A DNA stretch of 14,229 bases from Patescibacteria group bacterium UBA5187 (GTDB lineage: Bacteria > Patescibacteriota > Minisyncoccia > Phycocordibacterales > PALSA-1337). Positions 7,439-13,074 of this stretch are shown here, one piece after another. A program made the translations under genes and the position numbers. The notes beneath the pieces were generated by a model. That model was not told the DNA's origin, ran no database searches, and was given only the letters and a program-made list of their open reading frames with translations. The first letter of the stretch is position 1; the number at the start of each line of letters is the position of its first letter. The stretch is taken from positions 38,934 through 53,162 of the forward strand of contig DHWH01000037.1 of NCBI GenBank assembly GCA_002413065.1, in the 5' to 3' direction.

Positions 7439-7465
7439 TTGACAAAAATATAAATCTATTATATG
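7439..7465 (+). promoter_or_regulatory. possible promoter for the repeat-protein gene
   Basis: A perfect -35 hexamer TTGACA (7439-7444) is followed by AT-rich DNA containing TATATG (7460-7465) at 15-base spacing. Other -10 choices (TATTAT at 7457) are too close. The leader to the ATG at 7503 is A-rich with no Shine-Dalgarno sequence. It overlaps the minus-strand promoter, so the two could interfere. Confidence 0.4.
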
Positions 7466-7487
7466 TTTCCATCCAGATCAACAACAA
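7458..7487 (-). promoter_or_regulatory. possible promoter for the kinase-like gene
   Basis: On the minus strand TTGTTG (7487-7482), an 18-base spacer and a perfect TATAAT (7463-7458) are present. The leader would be about 85 bases and includes the palindrome at 7386-7407 and the strong Shine-Dalgarno site. Confidence 0.45.
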
Positions 7488-7502
7488 ATAATACGATTAA
7501 TT

Positions 7503-8708
7503 ATGAAGCTCATTAAAAAATTCTTTCAGTTTTTGTCTAACTTTGTGGGTCCTGAAATAGGGCAAACAGGGTCTCAAGCCAAAAATCTGCCCTTAAAAAG
7601 CACGATTCAGGTCGGACAAAGTAGTCTTCTCTCTCGTCTTCAGAACATGAATACGATTGCTGAATGCGTACGATTGTACAAATCAGCCATTGTCGGAAGT
7701 TCCGAAGAAGGGCAAATTACCGAAAAGATTGCAAAGATCGCAGTCTCATTCGCGGATTGGAACGAGGTCATTCATCAGGTTGCTTCTGACAGCGTGCTCG
7801 GCAAACGTGCCATTGTGCGGCTTGAAGCGCTTGCCCAAGATTTCTCAGATTGGAAATCATTGTACGAATGGTCACAAAAAGATGCGTCCCTGCAGGAATT
7901 GAGGGATCGTTGCTTGGCAAAAATGTCGCAACAGGCTAAATCACTTGAAGACTGGCTCGACGTCTATCTCTCAAGTTCCGACAACAGTGAACAAAAAAAT
8001 CATGCTGTCGGTCAAGTCTGCAACCTTGCCAGCACTGACGATGATTGGGAAATGATCTCCGACAAAGTGGAGAACGGTGATTCCCTTCACGTACGAGCTG
8101 TGCAAAAACGTCTCGACGGCCTTCACACCATCGATGAATGCGCTGAGTTGTACGATTCGTTGGGTTTGGACGATGATACTCATCAAACAATCCAGGCCCT
8201 ACTTGCTCGGTTGAAAACCTGCAAAGCTACGTTCGAGGAATGGTTCGATCTGTATTCCAACCGGAGTGACATAGACGGTATTTCCGATATGTCACTTGAG
8301 CAGGCATTGTTGCTTGCATCTGAACCGCAGGATTACATTTCACTTATGGAAGCCGCTGAAAATTCTTCAGAAGATGCTGAAAAAGTGAAAAAGTCGCTTG
8401 CTTCCGTTCAGTGGAGCAAAGAACAATGGGAACAGTTGCGGGATGATGCTGAATCGGAAAGTTTTCTTGAGTGCTTTGCGGTTGAAAAGCTCGCAGGGAT
8501 GATCACTACCGTTCCGGAACTCCTCCGTTTCCTTATCGAACACGAAGAGAACCAGACTGTGGATGACGGGGTGCAGGAAAAAATATTTGCCAGATTGTTC
8601 TTGTTGGCAAACCCCGAAACTATCGAAATCATCTCAATTTTGGCTGAAAATCGCGATGAATTGCGCGAAGCGGCCGAACGGCATCTCAAGCCCTCGGTTC
8701 CCGAGTAA
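7503..8708 (+). CDS. helical-repeat (alpha-solenoid-like) protein of unknown function
   Basis: I do not recognise this 401-residue protein as a named family. After a basic, amphipathic N-terminus (residues 1-16, MKLIKKFFQFLSNFVG) and a polar linker, nearly the whole chain from about residue 48 consists of roughly eleven degenerate units of 30-35 residues. Each begins with a pattern such as S/T-x-x-D/E-W-x-x-hydrophobic-Y (for example FSDWKSLY, LEDWLDVY, FEEWFDLY) and continues into a second helix ending in an Ala/Leu-rich LxxLA. This looks like a two-helix solenoid, a likely protein-binding scaffold. The protein is acidic and has no signal peptide or clear transmembrane helix, so it is probably cytoplasmic, perhaps with its N-terminal helix touching the membrane. 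The gene is a single unit followed by a terminator. Confidence 0.7.
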   Translation: MKLIKKFFQFLSNFVGPEIGQTGSQAKNLPLKSTIQVGQSSLLSRLQNMNTIAECVRLYKSAIVGSSEEGQITEKIAKIAVSFADWNEVIHQVASDSVLGKRAIVRLEALAQDFSDWKSLYEWSQKDASLQELRDRCLAKMSQQAKSLEDWLDVYLSSSDNSEQKNHAVGQVCNLASTDDDWEMISDKVENGDSLHVRAVQKRLDGLHTIDECAELYDSLGLDDDTHQTIQALLARLKTCKATFEEWFDLYSNRSDIDGISDMSLEQALLLASEPQDYISLMEAAENSSEDAEKVKKSLASVQWSKEQWEQLRDDAESESFLECFAVEKLAGMITTVPELLRFLIEHEENQTVDDGVQEKIFARLFLLANPETIEIISILAENRDELREAAERHLKPSVPE

Positions 8709-8725
8709 ACAGCCTTTGCAAGTTC

Positions 8726-8756
8726 AAGCCATCCAGGAAAATCGGATGGCTTTTTT
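8726..8756 (+). terminator. Rho-independent terminator of the repeat-protein gene
   Basis: A nine-base stem AAGCCATCC (8726-8734) pairs with GGATGGCTT (8744-8752) across a nine-base loop and runs into a T tract. It begins 17 bases after the stop codon at 8708. Confidence 0.9.
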
Positions 8757-8773
8757 ATATGGACGGTATACCC

Positions 8774-8801
8774 TTGACAACTTAAAATATTTATGCATAA
8801 T
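8774..8801 (+). promoter_or_regulatory. sigma-70-type promoter for nfeD-flotillin
   Basis: A perfect TTGACA (8774-8779), 16-base spacer and CATAAT (8796-8801) lie between the upstream terminator and the NfeD-like gene. Transcription is expected to begin near 8808, giving a leader of about 75 bases. Confidence 0.7.
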
Positions 8802-8811
8802 GTTTAACAGA

Positions 8812-8852
8812 AGTTCCGAGAGAACTGAGAGGTTCTTTGAAATTTTGGAACT
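8812..8852 (+). other. nested stem-loop in the 5' leader of the nfeD-like gene
   Basis: Outer arms AGTTCC (8812-8817) and GGAACT (8847-8852) enclose an inner hairpin AGAAC (8821-8825) and GTTCT (8832-8836) with a TGAGAG loop. The structure lies fully within the predicted leader. It may stabilise the mRNA or control translation. No known riboswitch class is recognised. Confidence 0.35.
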
Positions 8853-8882
8853 CATAACAACAAAAAAATTCCGATTCACACG

Positions 8883-9461
8883 ATGAAAACAACATTGTTC
8901 GCAGTAGGCATTTTCGAAGCTTTAACTTCGTCAATGCAGTTCATGATCTTCGGAGCCATTGCGCTCTGCGGATTCATTGCCCTTGGGGCGGCCGCCCTTT
9001 TTGGAGGCCACGGGGATCACGATGTGGGACACGCCGATCACAGTACGGATGGTCACGAAAGTGCGCCTTCCCTGCTGTCGCCGCGCGCGATCTTTGCATT
9101 TATGACTGGATTTGGAGCGATCGGATGCATCGCTACGGGTTATGGCTGCCACGCGGTTATGGCCTCATTTTGGGGCGTTGTCGCAGGTGTAGTCATGGCT
9201 CTGTTGGCTTGGTTCATCGGATATGTCCTGTATAAACAACAGGCCAATTCCAGTATCAGGCCTGGCCAAGTAGTCGGAACAACAGGCACTGTTGTGACGA
9301 CGATCTACGAAGAGACTCCTGGTGAAGTGAATGTCAAAGTAGCGGGTCAAGTTGTCCCCTATCTGGCTATTTCCGCTCACGGAGGAATCATTCGGTCGGG
9401 TACAGTAGTTTTGGTTACCCGCGATCTGGGCTTAAGTAAACTTCCGTGTTGGTCAAGGTAG
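8883..9461 (+). CDS. NfeD-like membrane protein (YuaF type), 3' end replaced by a MITE
   Basis: Short NfeD proteins sit in the membrane beside flotillins and help organise membrane domains. Here residues about 18-40, 68-90 and 92-117 are three helices, with a His/Asp/Gly-rich loop (42-58) between the first and second. From about 126 to the end is the small beta-barrel (OB-like) domain, with RPGQVVGTTGTV and GEVNVKVAGQ. The last nine residues (184-192, LSKLPCWSR) are encoded by the inserted element. The natural end lies beyond it at 9669-9708. Without the insertion the protein would be 195 residues, so the loss is only the final strand or tail and the product may still fold. It is followed by a flotillin fragment, the expected gene order. 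Confidence 0.83.
   Translation: MKTTLFAVGIFEALTSSMQFMIFGAIALCGFIALGAAALFGGHGDHDVGHADHSTDGHESAPSLLSPRAIFAFMTGFGAIGCIATGYGCHAVMASFWGVVAGVVMALLAWFIGYVLYKQQANSSIRPGQVVGTTGTVVTTIYEETPGEVNVKVAGQVVPYLAISAHGGIIRSGTVVLVTRDLGLSKLPCWSR
9420..9428. repeat. target-site duplication, left copy
   Basis: CGCGATCTG immediately left of the first MITE is repeated at 9658-9666. The identity extends to 13 bases (9418-9430 and 9656-9668) because the target and the element share terminal G and C bases, so the true duplication is 9 to 13 bp. Confidence 0.75.
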
Positions 9462-9657
9462 ACGAGATCGCTTGATATGCGAGCTATATCGTCTGTTTTG
9501 AAGAATGTATACTTTTAATACAGTAAAGAGGGACGCAAAAGAAACCCATTCATTTTGGAATGAGCAGCAACCTATATATACAGCCGAGAAACACTCGTGT
9601 TGAATTTCTGTGCGCCTACAAGAGCACAAAATACCAACACCAATGTTTACTTAACCC
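9429..9657 (+). mobile_element. MITE copy 1 (229 bp) inserted in the nfeD-like gene
   Basis: The element is non-autonomous and has imperfect terminal inverted repeats. The left end is GGCTTAAGTAAAC and the right end, read inward, is GGGTTAAGTAAAC. A second matching block GTGTTGGT follows after four mismatched bases in both arms. There is no ORF of transposase size. An internal imperfect hairpin has GACGA (9461-9465) and TCGTC (9489-9493) arms. The flanking direct repeats show that it arrived by transposition. GG ends with a 9-bp duplication would fit IS1- or IS1595-like machinery, but the boundaries are ambiguous and the family is not established. The TTAAGTAAAC ends carry stop codons in several frames, so an insertion truncates any gene it enters. 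Confidence 0.85.
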
Positions 9658-9666
9658 CGCGATCTG
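9658..9666. repeat. target-site duplication, right copy
   Basis: CGCGATCTG here matches 9420-9428 exactly. Removing the MITE and one copy restores a continuous NfeD reading frame (VTRDLGDRIAVKPE). Confidence 0.75.
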
Positions 9667-9668
9667 GG

Positions 9669-9708
9669 TGACCGAATTGCAGTTAAACCAGAAACCGCAA
9701 CTGCCTAA
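9669..9708 (+). pseudogene. displaced 3' end of the nfeD-like gene
   Basis: This short segment encodes DRIAVKPETATA (the first codon shared with 9668) and a TAA stop at 9706-9708. Joined to the sequence before 9429 it completes the NfeD-like protein. It has no start of its own. The flotillin start follows 41 bases later. Confidence 0.7.
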
Positions 9709-9749
9709 TCGGCGGAAGCACAACAAAGAAAACGACAGAACAGAAAATT

Positions 9750-10161
9750 ATGAAGAAACTAATGTTTGCCGATATCGGCAATAATCTTGGTAAGTTAACC
9801 ATACCTATCATGATTATCGTGGTGTTTGTGGCCATCCTATTCCTCGTCTGGGCGATGCTCAAGCGATACAAGCGGATTCCGCCAAATGCCATCGGCGTCA
9901 TCTACGGAAAACGCCGAACTGAAGTCACTGGCCCGAACGGCGAAAAAACCTCAGTTGGTTTCAAGCTCGTCTCCGGCGGTGCCGTGTTCATTTTGCCCAT
10001 TGTTGAGGCTTATGAGCAGATGTCCACCGAGGCATTTCAGATCGAAATCGAGGAAAAAATATTCCTTCGAAGAAAAACGTCGGCGTCAATGTGTCGGGTG
10101 TAGCAACCTGCCGTATCTCGCCGATTCCTGAAGAGCAGGTCAATGCGGTTCAGAACTTCCT
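9750..10161 (+). pseudogene. flotillin (SPFH/band 7) N-terminal fragment, frame-shifted and truncated
   Basis: Flotillins are membrane-anchored scaffolds of about 450-500 residues. Visible here are an N-terminal helix (about residues 17-36) and the start of the SPFH domain: IPPNAIGVIYGKRR, GFKLVSGGAVFILPIVE and IEIEEK. The frame as written goes astray at the A6 run 10054-10059 and stops at 10103. One added A restores NIPSKKNVGVNVSGVATCRI and QNFLG, typical flotillin sequence, up to the edge of the second MITE, which supplies a TAA. Only about 137 residues remain; the rest of the SPFH domain and the coiled coil are missing from the window. The leader is A-rich with no Shine-Dalgarno sequence. 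It was presumably co-transcribed with the NfeD-like gene. Confidence 0.82.
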
Positions 10162-10390
10162 GGGTTAAGTAAACATTGGTGTTGGTATTTTGTGCTCTTG
10201 TAGGCGCACAGAAATTCAACACGAGTGTTTCTCGGCTGTATATATAGGTTGCTGCTCATTCCAAAATGAATGGGTTTCTTTTGCGTCCCTCTTTACTGTA
10301 TTAAAAGTATACATTCTTCAAAACAGACGATATAGCTCGCATATCAAGCGATCTCGTCTACCTTGACCAACACGGAAGTTTACTTAAGCC
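10162..10390 (-). mobile_element. MITE copy 2 (229 bp), inverted relative to copy 1
   Basis: By eye this is the exact reverse complement of 9429-9657 over the full 229 bases, so both copies are recent. It lacks a target-site duplication: the bases to the left are GAACTTCCT (flotillin) and to the right CGGTTGTTG (another gene). A 229-bp perfect inverted repeat now brackets 504 bp of nfeD tail and flotillin, a segment that could invert or form a snap-back structure. Confidence 0.85.
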
Positions 10391-10391
10391 C

Positions 10392-10643
10392 GGTTGTTGC
10401 AAGTCCCACACAGCCGAATTGGAAAAAATCATCGAGCAACTGAACTCGGCAAATGCCGAGACCGAGTTGCTGAACGAGTTTTTCTGGAGAGCGGCACGAC
10501 TGGAATTTCCCGAACTCATCGGCAAGTCCAGCATCGCTGTTCGTGAGAACTTCACTCTCGTCTGGAATGACGAAAGCGAAGAAGATCAGGTCAGCAGTCT
10601 TCTGCATAACCTGCTTGCCCGTGCCTTTGCAAGCCGCCGTTGA
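10392..10643 (+). pseudogene. C-terminal fragment of an unrecognised gene
   Basis: This frame enters from the MITE boundary and runs about 83 codons to TGA at 10641-10643. It encodes a helical, acidic segment (ELEKIIEQLNSANAETELLN, then FPELIGKSSIAVRENFTLVW). It is not flotillin sequence and not a family I know. No proper start is seen; the open frame extends a short way into the element. It is followed by a strong terminator, as expected for a real gene end. The 5' part must lie elsewhere in the genome or be deleted. Confidence 0.55.
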
Positions 10644-10687
10644 AATTATCCGCGGTTAACTGTTGCCTCAAGAAATCAAAATAGACC

Positions 10688-10717
10688 CCCTCACCGAACA
10701 GTCGGTGAGGGTTTTTT
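10688..10717 (+). terminator. Rho-independent terminator
   Basis: CCCTCACCGA (10688-10697) pairs perfectly with TCGGTGAGGG (10702-10711) across a four-base ACAG loop, followed by TTTTTT. It ends the plus-strand fragment gene and separates it from the convergent DUF892 gene, whose stop is at 10723. Confidence 0.92.
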
Positions 10718-10722
10718 ATACC

Positions 10723-11217
10723 CTACTTCCCTTTCGCCAATTGTTTGAGAGTTACTTCCGGAATTTGCAGTCCGAGCCATTCCGCCATTTCGACTTCATC
10801 TTCAAGAATGCTCCTGCATACACGTTCCGTTTCAATATCACCCAACTCTTCGGCAGCTGCGATCAACGACGTGTAACTCGCGATCTCCATATGTTCTGCC
10901 GCGTAGGCGCTCAGAGTATTTTTTACCAGAGTATCCTTCGTCATACTGCCGGGTGCTCCGCCGAGAGCGGCAGCCACTTTAGCAGCGACCTTTTTTGCCG
11001 TTGAAATTTTGCCGCCCAGCCGCTCAATACATTCCTGCACCCTGTCACTATGCATTTTTGTCTTCTCCAAGTGATCACGGATCATGTCAGCCGCCTCCGT
11101 CTCGCGCTCTTCCTCGGCATCCTCGATCTGCTTTTCCAAAGCTTTGGTCAAAGCCTGCTCCATGGCATAAGCCTCATTTAACCACGTTATGAGCGTTTCT
11201 TTTTGCTGGTCTTTCAT
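10723..11217 (-). CDS. DUF892 (YciE/YciF-like) ferritin-like protein
   Basis: The 164-residue length and two helix pairs match the DUF892 family, a ferritin-like four-helix fold associated with stress responses. Candidate metal ligands are E20 in NEAYAMEQAL, H49/E51 and H56 in the second helix, E108/H109 and E111 in AAEHMEIASY, and E141 in the last helix. The KDTLVKNTLSAYAAEHMEIA stretch is the family hallmark. There is no signal peptide, so it should be cytosolic. It is a single gene with a probable promoter at 11247-11274. The molecular function of the family is poorly defined; metal binding here is an inference. Confidence 0.88.
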   Translation of the reverse strand: MKDQQKETLITWLNEAYAMEQALTKALEKQIEDAEEERETEAADMIRDHLEKTKMHSDRVQECIERLGGKISTAKKVAAKVAAALGGAPGSMTKDTLVKNTLSAYAAEHMEIASYTSLIAAAEELGDIETERVCRSILEDEVEMAEWLGLQIPEVTLKQLAKGK

Positions 11218-11246
11218 ACAAATTCAGACGAGACGAATATGGGGCC

Positions 11247-11274
11247 ATTACATCTATTTGCATACGCAATCCAA
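11247..11274 (-). promoter_or_regulatory. possible promoter for the DUF892 gene
   Basis: On the minus strand TTGGAT (11274-11269), a 16-base spacer and TGTAAT (11252-11247) are present, about 30 bases upstream of the ATG at 11217. No Shine-Dalgarno site is visible. The rest of 11218-11495 is AT-rich and holds no convincing gene. Confidence 0.35.
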
Positions 11275-11451
11275 AACCGTCGTCATTTGAAGCGATCGCG
11301 TCCGTTCTAATATATAGAATTAAATTAAAATAATGAGTACGGGAATTGAGGCAATGCCAAAGCCTCTTTCCATTGTGACATCTGTAAGTATATCCCGAGG
11401 AGCGCTTTTGGTGCTACGACATTCATGCCAAAAATAAGAACTGCGAAAAAC

Positions 11452-11487
11452 TTGTCTTTTAATGCTAAAATAAGTAATATCAGCATT
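11452..11487 (+). promoter_or_regulatory. possible promoter with inverted repeat before the rdgB-like gene
   Basis: TTGTCT (11452-11457), a 17-base spacer and TAATAT (11475-11480) would start transcription about 9 bases before the ATG at 11496. AATGCT (11461-11466) and AGCATT (11482-11487) form a symmetrical pair around the -10 box, a layout that would suit a repressor. There is no Shine-Dalgarno sequence. Confidence 0.35.
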
Positions 11488-11495
11488 AGAAAAAT

Positions 11496-12095
11496 ATGGA
11501 TATAATTCTCTCAACCAGAAACCCCAGCAAAGCAGAACAAATCAAAGCATCTTTCAAGGGATTGCCGATTTCCATTCTCACTCTCGCGGAAGCCGGCATT
11601 GAAGGCGAGGCTGTGGAAGACGGTCTTACGCTCGAGCAAAATGCTTTGAAAAAAGCCCTGTTCGCTCATGAATACTCCAGTCCCGATGCCTGGACCATGG
11701 CCGATGATACCGGAATTTTCATTCATCACCTCCATGGCGCTCCCGGCATACGGGCTTCACGATGGGCCGGCGATACTGCCTCAACGGAAGACATCATACA
11801 GCACACCTTGAAACAGCTCGACGGCGCCACTGACCGGTCCGCCACATTCGAAACTACCGTGGCCGTCATCACACCTGATGGCGCCCAGCATTTCTTCACC
11901 GGAAAAGTGAATGGAACAATTCTCGAAGCGGCACGCACGGCTCCGCAACCGAAGATGCCGTACAGCGCGATATTCGTTCCGGATGGGACCGACCTTGTCT
12001 GGGCCGAGATGTCGCCAGAGAACGAAAACCGCATTTCGCAGCGCGGCAAGGCATTCAAACTAGTCCGGGAATTTTTGGAAAAATTCTTGAAATAA
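11496..12095 (+). CDS. rdgB: RdgB/HAM1-family non-canonical purine NTP pyrophosphatase
   Basis: The family hydrolyses XTP, dITP and ITP to monophosphates and keeps deaminated purines out of nucleic acids. The N-terminal STRNPSKAEQI matches the T-x-N-x-x-K substrate loop. ADDTGIFIHHLHGAPGIRAS matches the acidic ADDSGL catalytic region and the GAPG loop. The 199-residue length is normal. Two usual specificity elements differ: FGYDPIF is replaced by MPYSAIF and SHR near the C-terminus by SQR. This is therefore a divergent subfamily, and its preferred nucleotide may differ from that of E. coli RdgB. It is a single gene bounded by its own putative promoter and a terminator. Confidence 0.88.
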   Translation: MDIILSTRNPSKAEQIKASFKGLPISILTLAEAGIEGEAVEDGLTLEQNALKKALFAHEYSSPDAWTMADDTGIFIHHLHGAPGIRASRWAGDTASTEDIIQHTLKQLDGATDRSATFETTVAVITPDGAQHFFTGKVNGTILEAARTAPQPKMPYSAIFVPDGTDLVWAEMSPENENRISQRGKAFKLVREFLEKFLK

Positions 12096-12110
12096 TTGCA
12101 CTACTTCCCC

Positions 12111-12141
12111 ACCGTCCCGCAGCTCTGCGTGGCGGTTTTTT
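12111..12141 (+). terminator. Rho-independent terminator of the rdgB-like gene
   Basis: ACCGTCCCGC (12111-12120) pairs with GCGTGGCGGT (12127-12136) with one wobble and one mismatch around an AGCTCT loop, followed by six T. It lies 15 bases after the stop codon. Confidence 0.8.
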
Positions 12142-12195
12142 ATATACCAAAATTATACTGGCATACTCTCAAACTATTGAATCTCCTAGTAACTA

Positions 12196-12225
12196 TTGAC
12201 AGATGCACTATTAATCTGCTACTAT
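12196..12225 (+). promoter_or_regulatory. promoter for the HD phosphodiesterase-like gene
   Basis: A perfect TTGACA (12196-12201), 18-base spacer and TACTAT (12220-12225) place the transcript start near 12232. This rules out the upstream in-frame ATG at 12096 and supports the start at 12270. Confidence 0.55.
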
Positions 12226-12269
12226 TTTTTCAAACGTTAGAGAACCCGAACAATCAAATAGAATCAAAA

Positions 12270-12935
12270 ATGCAAACAGCTTCTTCCATCGAGGTCACTA
12301 GTGCGAGCTTGTTGCCTATGATCCAAAATCCTGAAGAAATCTACCGGGGAAACTTGGTATATTACTTCAAAACGGTTTTTTTGAACGCAAAGAACCTCAA
12401 CCACCCCTATCATAACTTCCGGCACTCATTCCATGTCCCGGTACTCTGTTATGACGCTTGTCTTTATTACCCGGCAGAACTGACTCATGCCGGCAAGCGG
12501 GGATTGCTCATCGCCGGGATGTTCCATGATTTTGACCACAGCGGCAAAACAGGAAATGACGGCGCTCAAATACAAAGAGCGGTAGAGGGACTGGAGAGGC
12601 ACATCCTTCGCGAGGATCGCGAATTGCAGTCCTACATTGTGTCGCTGATACGGATGACCCAGTTCCCTTACATGGTGCCCTCGAATCAGCTCGACTTGCT
12701 GGGACAGATCATTCGCGACGCTGACATGGCCCAATGCCTGAGCCCTGTTTGGATCCAGCAGACAATCTTCGGTCTTGCCGCCGAAGCCGGAAAAAGTCCG
12801 CTTGAAATGCTCCATAAGCAACCGGAATTCCTGGCGCAATTAAAATTCAGCACTGATTGGGCAAAAGAAAGGTTCAATCACCTGATCGAAGCCCGACAGG
12901 AGGAAGTGGCTGCATTGCTTTCTTTTCTGAATTAG
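12270..12935 (+). CDS. small HD-domain protein resembling class I cyclic-nucleotide phosphodiesterases
   Basis: The open frame begins at 12096, but that part overlaps the preceding terminator and the promoter, so the ATG at 12270 is taken (221 residues). Metal-site motifs appear in the order of the PDEase I catalytic domain: YHNFRHS at 47-53 (H52), MFHDFDHSG at 84-92 (H86, D87) and RDAD at 149-152 (probable fourth ligand D152). HN-x-x-H and HD-x-DH-x-G are closer to eukaryotic-type PDEs than to ordinary bacterial HD proteins. The domain is much shorter than the usual 300 or more residues, and no sensory domain or signal peptide is present. A cytosolic cyclic-nucleotide or nucleotide phosphohydrolase is likely; the substrate is not shown. 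The leader is A-rich and lacks a Shine-Dalgarno site. Confidence 0.8.
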   Translation: MQTASSIEVTSASLLPMIQNPEEIYRGNLVYYFKTVFLNAKNLNHPYHNFRHSFHVPVLCYDACLYYPAELTHAGKRGLLIAGMFHDFDHSGKTGNDGAQIQRAVEGLERHILREDRELQSYIVSLIRMTQFPYMVPSNQLDLLGQIIRDADMAQCLSPVWIQQTIFGLAAEAGKSPLEMLHKQPEFLAQLKFSTDWAKERFNHLIEARQEEVAALLSFLN

Positions 12936-12961
12936 TTCCGGCATCGAATTGTGTCCATCGC

Positions 12962-12983
12962 ATCACCCATTGGGTGATTTTTT
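12962..12983 (+). terminator. Rho-independent terminator of the HD gene
   Basis: ATCACCC (12962-12968) and GGGTGAT (12972-12978) form a short stem with a three-base loop, followed by a run of T to 12983. It starts 26 bases after the stop codon. Confidence 0.8.
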
Positions 12984-13029
12984 ATAAACAGTCACATTCC
13001 CGATGCCACAGGTTTTGTTTTCTTACAAT

Positions 13030-13055
13030 AAAAAAGAGACAAGCCGAAGCCTGTC
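13030..13055 (-). terminator. Rho-independent terminator of the ParB-family gene
   Basis: Read on the minus strand, GACAGGC and GCTTGTC form a seven-base stem closed by a TTCG tetraloop, then TCTTTTTT. It begins about 20 bases after the ParB-family stop codon and faces the terminator of the convergent HD gene. Confidence 0.88.
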
Positions 13056-13074
13056 CCCGTGAATGAGCAACGCA

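Noticed and set aside
9429..10390. Composite transposon carrying nfeD and flotillin between two MITE copies
   Set aside because: The segment between the copies continues the nfeD gene from outside the left copy, so it was not carried in. Only copy 1 shows a target duplication.
11320..11514. Minus-strand 64-codon open frame between the DUF892 and rdgB-like genes
   Set aside because: It overlaps the rdgB-like start, has no ribosome site and no recognisable composition.
12096..12269. N-terminal extension of the HD protein from an ATG at 12096
   Set aside because: It would be translated from the preceding gene's terminator and from upstream of a good promoter at 12196-12225; the HD motifs need only the part after 12270.
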